A DNA stretch of 64,000 nt from Phialophora verrucosa (Eukaryota; Ascomycota; Eurotiomycetes; Chaetothyriales; Herpotrichiellaceae). The position numbers were made by a program, and so were the translations under genes. Of this stretch, positions 58,569-64,000 are shown in pieces. The notes beneath the pieces are model-generated. The model had not been told where the DNA came from and made no database searches. It saw only the letters and a program-made list of their open reading frames with translations. Where the stretch lies: positions 1,798,001 to 1,862,000 of the forward strand of contig MSED01000009.1 of the NCBI GenBank assembly GCA_002099365.1, given 5' to 3'. Numbering within the stretch: position 1 is the first letter of the stretch; every line of letters begins with the position of its first letter.

Positions 58569-59725
58569 GTAGCCACTTCCCTAGTAGACCTTGGAGGATC
58601 AAGAGTAAGTTGCGGCAAGCGCGAGCTGGCCCGCGGAGTGCGATTCATTAGCGATCGAACCATGCAAGACAAGTAAATCATGACGAAGCGGGCTCTTCGG
58701 CCATGGTTAGTGAAATCGTAACATACAATAAAATGATTCAGATCGAGAATGTCCTTCAATGTGGTGCAAACCTTTGTTCATACAGTCTATCAGTGTCGCT
58801 ACCAGCTGCTCGTTATTGTGGGTGGGACTGGGATCGTGGGCCAGGATTGATCATTCCTCCAATCTATCAGCCTGCGCGTGGGTGCCATTGACGTAAGCTC
58901 CATGCTTCTCACCTATTGGGCTCTTACTCGCCGTTGTGTCGTGAAGGTCTGTTCCAGTTCAAGAAGAGTATTCGTTTGGAGCAAGAAGTTTTGCGGCACT
59001 GTTGTTAGGCCACAGCACTTCGCATGAACACGCGATCTCTTGATACCGCTCTAACATTGCATTTCCATTCATGTACGATCTTTGGGAGTCCTGTTCGACA
59101 CCATGTGGACGACAATTTTTGGTAACAATATCTCGTGCCAATGGATGCCATCGATGAGGGTGTTGGTCCGTCAGATTGGGGGTTGAACCCGATGAGACTC
59201 CAGGTTACATCTCAATCATGCGCTCAAACCGCATTGTCCCTTCGATTTTCGTATTCCTGCAGCGTAGTCCACTTTCGATCAACGCACTTCTTCGCCTAAG
59301 GTTCGTCGCATTCGGTAATAGGGCGAGCTAGGTGCTCGGAACACGAGTCTGCATAGGTATCGGTTGCCTTTCACTGCTTGTCCGGTTTACGAAACGCACT
59401 GTTCAACCACTGGGTGATCTCTTTTGTTCCGCACGGCATCGCGTTACACCATTCAGTCAGTGTGTTCATGCCAGCGTTTCGCAACCGCGGCGACATCGGG
59501 CAGGGGAAAGCTCTCGGGGGAGAGAGTCCTCAGAAAAACCGCTCTTCCGGGACGAGGCATCACATAGTGTAGGCATAGGAAACAATCTCGGATCATTCTG
59601 GTCTGGCGATTTTCTCCTGCGTGGGTACTGCATTCCTGTTAGTTTGAGACCTACAATACACTGATGAGGGGATGACGACCGTGGGTCGTTTCTCCTCGCC
59701 TCGCCATGACTAAGTGGGAGTGCAC
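58569..59725. other. 1.2-kb intergenic region
   Basis: No supported gene; 3' UTRs of two convergent genes probably account for part of it. I searched for a tRNA near 59183 and rejected it. Confidence 0.55.
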
Positions 59726-61111
59726 TCACTCGATGCCCTCCTGGAGCATTTGCATCGCTCTTTCTCTCTGATTCGAGTATCTTTCGCGGTACTGGTTAAT
59801 TTGGGCCAAGCACGTTTGGTATTCCTCGTGGCTGATATGAACAGTCGCCTGCTGGTGCCTGATGGAAAACAGATAGCGTGCGAATTCAGCATTCGAGGGC
59901 CCCTTGGCTCTAACCCCGAGCAAAGGCTTCCTGATCAGGAAGAACTGCAAGTTGTGAGTGAACATCAGCAAATCCAGCAAGTACTGCAGAGTTGTGTTGT
60001 TGCAGTACTTTCTTCGCAACTCCCATGCCCTATAACAAGGCTCGCTCACTCGAGCCACAAGGTAGCGGGCCACCTCCGAGAGAAACCCGTCTCGCTTCCT
60101 CACAAAAGAGTTGAAGGTATTGAAGTGCGTGATCAATCGATGCTCAATGTCCTTGATGTGTAGCATCGTTGTCGGAGGGTCGTCAGCTTCCATGCTCGCT
60201 CCTTGATAGAACTCGCCCCAGAAGCTAGCCAGTGTGGGGAGGGCATCGGTGGGAGAGCTTGCGCGGAACCTGTCAAAGAAAACTCTCCAGGGGAGAGAAT
60301 CTCGATAGAGGGCCGGTTGTGTGGGAGGTGAGGGACGTGAAGGGCTGTGGCGACGTGGACCTCGTTCTCTGTATTGGCTGTGGGCAACTGCTCCATCTGG
60401 ATCACGGGCTCTAGGCGGCGACCTAGACTGCGCGTCTCTGGTTGGGACGGAGGCAAAGCCCGATGTAAGGGGTCCAGTCTCTTCAAATTCGATCACTACG
60501 CGTTGCCCCAAACTCGGAGGCGCTGCAGCAAATCTCTGCGGGTCCTCAACGGTGTGCGTCTCGCGTATCTCGGCGAGGGAGTCTGTTCTGTCTCTACCGG
60601 ACGGAATAGAGCTGTGGTGTTGCGCGACAACAACCCTTTCAGCTGGATTTGGTGGTTCCCATACTGGTAGACTGGGTGCCGCTGGCGGGCCTGGCAGGTT
60701 CTGTGGTTGCAATCCTGCTTCGACTGGGTTGCGAGCAATTTGAAGTCCTTCTAGAGGGCGCGGAGTTTCTAGGCTGTCGGATGAGGTATTGTATCGCTGG
60801 CATCTGCCGTGCCCAGGTGGTGGCCGAGACTCGGAAACGCAGCTCGTCTGGCTCTCTATCGCCCTGGCGGCAGAACCCACCTCACTGTTGTTGTTCTGCT
60901 GAGTGTTGCCATTCTCTGCAAGGCGGAAAGAATTGAGTGGGAGACTCGTCTGAGCATCGCTCAAAGCGGTCGCATGACCCAGGCTATTGCTTGCCTCCTG
61001 GGGGGCTCCATCTGTAGTCGGACGCAGGAACAGCTCCTTACCGCACCCAGCGCAGAAGCGGCCTGGAACGTTGGGCCATAGGAATCTACACCCAATGCAA
61101 ACACCATCCAT
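59726..61111 (-). CDS. orphan protein with N-terminal zinc ribbon
   Basis: A 461-residue protein that I cannot place. The N-terminus has two CxxC knuckles, C5/C8 (CIGC) and C20/C23 (CAGC), in the pattern of a small zinc ribbon. Residues 30-270 are disordered, rich in Pro, Ser, Arg and Glu. From about 275 on, the protein is helical: LPWRVFFDRFRASSPTDALPTLASFWGEFY, ITHFNTFNSFVRKRDGFLSEVARYL, a Cys/Arg region (YRAWELRRKYCNN), LQYLLDLLMFTHNLQFFLI, and a C-terminal coiled stretch (YQTCLAQINQYRERYSNQRERAMQMLQEG). No signal peptide or membrane segment. Single exon; it is divergent from msh1 (630 bp between starts). Confidence 0.7.
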   Translation of the reverse strand: MDGVCIGCRFLWPNVPGRFCAGCGKELFLRPTTDGAPQEASNSLGHATALSDAQTSLPLNSFRLAENGNTQQNNNSEVGSAARAIESQTSCVSESRPPPGHGRCQRYNTSSDSLETPRPLEGLQIARNPVEAGLQPQNLPGPPAAPSLPVWEPPNPAERVVVAQHHSSIPSGRDRTDSLAEIRETHTVEDPQRFAAAPPSLGQRVVIEFEETGPLTSGFASVPTRDAQSRSPPRARDPDGAVAHSQYRERGPRRHSPSRPSPPTQPALYRDSLPWRVFFDRFRASSPTDALPTLASFWGEFYQGASMEADDPPTTMLHIKDIEHRLITHFNTFNSFVRKRDGFLSEVARYLVARVSEPCYRAWELRRKYCNNTTLQYLLDLLMFTHNLQFFLIRKPLLGVRAKGPSNAEFARYLFSIRHQQATVHISHEEYQTCLAQINQYRERYSNQRERAMQMLQEGIE

Positions 61112-61740
61112 ACTCTGGAGCTATCAGCAAATGGTGTGCGGACTGTAGGGGTGACAGAGCGAAAAGATCGGACGGTATCCAGGAGGAAATGTTGCTATCT
61201 TGACATTCAGCGCGCTTCGGGTGGCCAAGGTTCACTGCCTTTGTCGCGGAGGTGAGGCAGTGAGGTTGGAACGAGGCTGCAGCGACTGTGAGTGACAGCC
61301 GCTCCTGGTATCCCAGGAGACATCTTGTTCGATCGATTGCCAGAGCTCGTCAGCTTCAACAAAGACATCTTTGCAGTCCCCTAGTTGCTAGCATAGTACT
61401 TTGACTTCCCTACCTAGGCTCAATCATACCTGCAATGTGATGGAGCTTCGTGCAACTTGAGCTCATTGTTTCAAAGCAGCTCAACAGCACAAACATCACT
61501 CTAGAAGGTATTAGGCATTATGCCCTCCCCCCGGCATCAAGCACCAGGCTCGCTTCAGATTCTCCCAACAATCGCCTGGGTCAATTGTGGGAGAAGGGCA
61601 ATTGAGGTTGTCAGTCACTTGCCTGAAGAGCGGAGCTTTCCGCCTCGCCAACTCCGCCTCGCACTAGCATTTCACGCGTGTGCAGATCGCGTCAACCTCT
61701 CGTCTCGACGCGGCTTCTATCTTCCAGCGGAAGTAAGGTG
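61112..61740. promoter_or_regulatory. divergent upstream region of msh1
   Basis: About 630 bp between two divergent start codons. The frame at 61520-61741 (+) reads through to just past the msh1 start in another frame and is not supported. Confidence 0.5.
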
Positions 61741-64000
61741 ATGCGGCCACTTACCAGAACGCTCAATGGCCGAGACCTCCGATGGCTGGAAAGCATTCTT
61801 TCCCCGCGAACACCACCTGTCTCTCGAAGACCTCATGCTCGACCAAAAGCACCAACCTCAATCCACTGGATTTCCCCGCGTGGCCAGCTCAGAGGCGCAA
61901 CGACGGTGACGAGGAAGAAGGTGAAAGAGCTACAACAGGGCGAGATCCAGGCGGGCGCTCTCCCCGAATTACCTACCGACGATGAACCTCAATACCCGAC
62001 TGTGCTCCAAGGAGCCAAGTCCAACATGGCCAAATTTGACAACTGCGTGCTCCTCACAAGAGTTGGGAATTTTTACGAACTGTACTTCGAGCAGGCAGAA
62101 GAATGTGGACCTCTGCTCAATCTCAAGGTTGGCTACAAGCAGACGAAGCTGGGGCCCGTCGCAATGGCAGGTTTCCCGTTCTTTCAGTTGGACAGATTCC
62201 TGAAAATGCTGGTACAAGATCTGAACAAATACGTCGCCATCTGCGAAGAGTTTCTGGTGCAGACCTCAGGGAAGGTCAAATCTGGCGGTCTGAAGCACGA
62301 TAGGCGAGTAACACGTGTAATCACGCCTGGCACTCTCATTGACGAGAAGTTCCTGGACCCTTATGAATACAACTTTCTGCTATCCGTTCATCCAGAGACC
62401 GCTGTGCCTGCCTCGAATGCGGCAGGGGGAGGTAGTGCATCGGAGACACAGCCCGAACAGAAGATTGGGCTCGCATGGCTGGATCTGTCGACTGGTGATT
62501 TTTACACGCAAACAACCCTTCGAAGTTTCTTGTCCTCGGCGTTAACACGGATTGCTCCTCGCGAAATTATCCTTCCGTCTGATGTGTCGGGGGACATTCG
62601 TGATGAGGTGCAGAACATCGTGGGACATGACCACCGTCTGCTCACGTTACATCACGCAGACAGTGATTTCGTGTCCATGAGCGAGTGGAACCAAATGTTG
62701 GAGTCTCCTGTGTCTGACAATGCTGACGGCACTTTCAGCATGGGTGAGAAGGCTGCGGGCCATCAACTGCTGGATTATGTCCGGAACCGACTGCAAGGTC
62801 TTCAGGTCCGTCTGCAGCCACCACGTCAGAGGGAGCTCCACGCAATACTGAATATCGACCGGAACAGCCTCAGAGGGCTTGAGATCTTGGAAACCTCTCG
62901 AGAAGGCTTTGGAAAGGGAAGTCTCTTTCATGCCGTTAAGAGAACAAACACCAAAAGTGGCGCTCGCCTTCTCCGCGATCGCCTGACATCTCCTTCTGCC
63001 TCTTTAGCAGAGATCAACGATCGGCTTGAGCTCGTCACCATCTTCGTCGAAAACGAAGAACTTACCGAGTCGCTGATCTTCCGACTGCGGCGCACGTTCG
63101 ATGTGCAACGCATCGTGCAGAAATTTGCCCTCAACAAGGGCGATGCTGATGACATGCTGTCACTGGCCAGTGCCATCTCAGAAACCGTCGCAACCCATGA
63201 GCTTCTGCGACCGGATATTGTACCTGGTAGTGCGATCGTTGAGCCTGAGCAGGAGACTCCCATGCCCCGTTGCCTTGATAAGCTTCTACAGCGGCTGGAT
63301 TTGGAGGGCCCAGTTGAGCTGCAGACCAAGATAGCATCGGCGATCGATGAAGAAGGTTTGATGCAGAAACATCGACTGGAAGAGGATGAAGCGGCAGATG
63401 TTGCAGCCATGGCTCACGAGGTAGTTCTACAGACTGCTCCGCAAGAAGTAGAAGCGCTTCCCAAAGCAGTTCGTACACGGAGCAAATCTGACGAAGCGAA
63501 AAGGGAAGAAATCGAGCTCGAAGAGCCGTGGATCATGCGTCGCGGTGCCAGCAAGCCATTGCTGCGACTGCACGAAGACCTTGATGCATTACACATTGAA
63601 AAGGTTGACCTCGCAGGCAGGCTTCGCAGGCAGCTAAGTGCGCCAACTCTGATGCTCAAGTCCACGCCTGGCCTGGGTCACATCTGCCACATTCGCAGCG
63701 CAACTGGCTTCAATCGAGAGGCGTTGGAAGCGTTGCATGCCAGGATGGTCTCATCGTCAAAGAGCACCCGATCCTTCTACCTGGCTGACTGGACGCGACT
63801 TGGCCGCCAGATAGATCAAGCAGTAACCAATATCCGAGACGAGGAGAAACGAATCTTTGCCAACTTGAGAGAGCTTGTTATCAAGAACCTCGTGAAGTTG
63901 CGGCACAACGCTGCTGTCATGGACGAGTTGGACGTCGCAAGCGGCTTCGCGACCTTGGCTAGAGAGCAGGCATGGGTTCGGCCTATCCTTAACTCTGGCA
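61741..64000 (+). CDS. msh1: mitochondrial MutS mismatch-repair protein (5' part)
   Basis: The frame is open from the ATG at 61741 to the window end (753 codons plus one base), so the ATPase domain lies outside. The last in-frame stop before the start is at 61624, and there is no other ATG between. Residues 1-70 are an Arg-rich, acid-poor mitochondrial presequence (MRPLTRTLNGRDLRWLES...). Then GEIQAGALPELPTDDEP, a MutS domain I with KSNMAKFDNCVLLTRVGNFYELYFEQA (the Phe-x-Glu mismatch-wedge motif, here FYE), GPVAMAGFPFFQLDRFL, domain II and the connector (GLAWLDLSTGDFYTQ). The core domain includes LNIDRNSLRGLEIL, KRTNTKSGARLLRDRL and the clamp. It repairs mispairs in mitochondrial DNA. Single exon so far. 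Confidence 0.96.
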   Translation, partial: MRPLTRTLNGRDLRWLESILSPRTPPVSRRPHARPKAPTSIHWISPRGQLRGATTVTRKKVKELQQGEIQAGALPELPTDDEPQYPTVLQGAKSNMAKFDNCVLLTRVGNFYELYFEQAEECGPLLNLKVGYKQTKLGPVAMAGFPFFQLDRFLKMLVQDLNKYVAICEEFLVQTSGKVKSGGLKHDRRVTRVITPGTLIDEKFLDPYEYNFLLSVHPETAVPASNAAGGGSASETQPEQKIGLAWLDLSTGDFYTQTTLRSFLSSALTRIAPREIILPSDVSGDIRDEVQNIVGHDHRLLTLHHADSDFVSMSEWNQMLESPVSDNADGTFSMGEKAAGHQLLDYVRNRLQGLQVRLQPPRQRELHAILNIDRNSLRGLEILETSREGFGKGSLFHAVKRTNTKSGARLLRDRLTSPSASLAEINDRLELVTIFVENEELTESLIFRLRRTFDVQRIVQKFALNKGDADDMLSLASAISETVATHELLRPDIVPGSAIVEPEQETPMPRCLDKLLQRLDLEGPVELQTKIASAIDEEGLMQKHRLEEDEAADVAAMAHEVVLQTAPQEVEALPKAVRTRSKSDEAKREEIELEEPWIMRRGASKPLLRLHEDLDALHIEKVDLAGRLRRQLSAPTLMLKSTPGLGHICHIRSATGFNREALEALHARMVSSSKSTRSFYLADWTRLGRQIDQAVTNIRDEEKRIFANLRELVIKNLVKLRHNAAVMDELDVASGFATLAREQAWVRPILNSG

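Noticed and set aside
59175..59200. Possible minus-strand tRNA T-arm near GGTTGAACCC
   Set aside because: The stem has a mismatch, and I found no matching acceptor stem, D-arm or A box.

Overview
The window looks like nuclear DNA of a filamentous ascomycete (Pezizomycotina). The evidence is short GT-AG introns of 48 to 78 bp, a clear creA carbon-repression regulator, and fungal forms of Bro1, Rer1, Krr1, Rtf2, Sap30, Lon/Pim1, Mdj1 and Msh1. I suspect a Eurotiomycetes-type genome (Chaetothyriales-like), but the sequence alone does not settle the order. I see no bacterial, viral or transposon genes, no CRISPR array, and no tRNA or rRNA that I can support.

Layout. 0-10.7 kb: a Zng1/CobW GTPase (+) converges on a large atypical protein kinase (-). 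A 3.8 kb gap follows, then a Sap30-like Sin3/HDAC subunit (-) with one intron. 10.7-23.9 kb: creA (+) stands alone inside about 12 kb of otherwise gene-poor DNA that is rich in CCCCGG/CCGGGG, a subset of the CreA target consensus. 23.9-33.2 kb: the mitochondrial Lon protease (-) and the mitochondrial DnaJ Mdj1 (+) share a 376-bp divergent promoter, followed by Bro1 (+). 34-39.4 kb: a small secreted Cys-containing protein, the ribosome-assembly factor Krr1 and a fucose-permease-like MFS transporter, all (+). 41-45 kb: an NTF2-like small protein (+), a multi-pass membrane protein with a signal peptide (-) and a small secreted protein (-). 46-57.4 kb: Rer1 (-, three exons), mitochondrial enoyl-CoA hydratase (+, three exons), aldehyde dehydrogenase (+), a Gre2-type NAD(P)H reductase (-), Rtf2 (+) and a short-chain dehydrogenase (+). 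58-64 kb: an 86-residue single-pass membrane protein (+), an orphan zinc-ribbon protein (-) and the N-terminal 753 residues of mitochondrial MutS (Msh1, +), which runs off the window end.

Most genes are housekeeping and scattered; there is no biosynthetic cluster. Several products act in mitochondria (Lon, Mdj1, enoyl-CoA hydratase, Msh1), and the Lon-Mdj1 pair is the one arrangement with an obvious functional logic. I placed eleven introns in nine genes by hand from splice signals, reading-frame continuity and family sequence.

The most unusual non-coding signals are an 8-mer, TACTCGTA, present 13 times and never inside a called coding exon; a 57-bp direct repeat that carries two of those copies; and the CCCCGG enrichment around creA. 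I found no convincing new multi-gene system.
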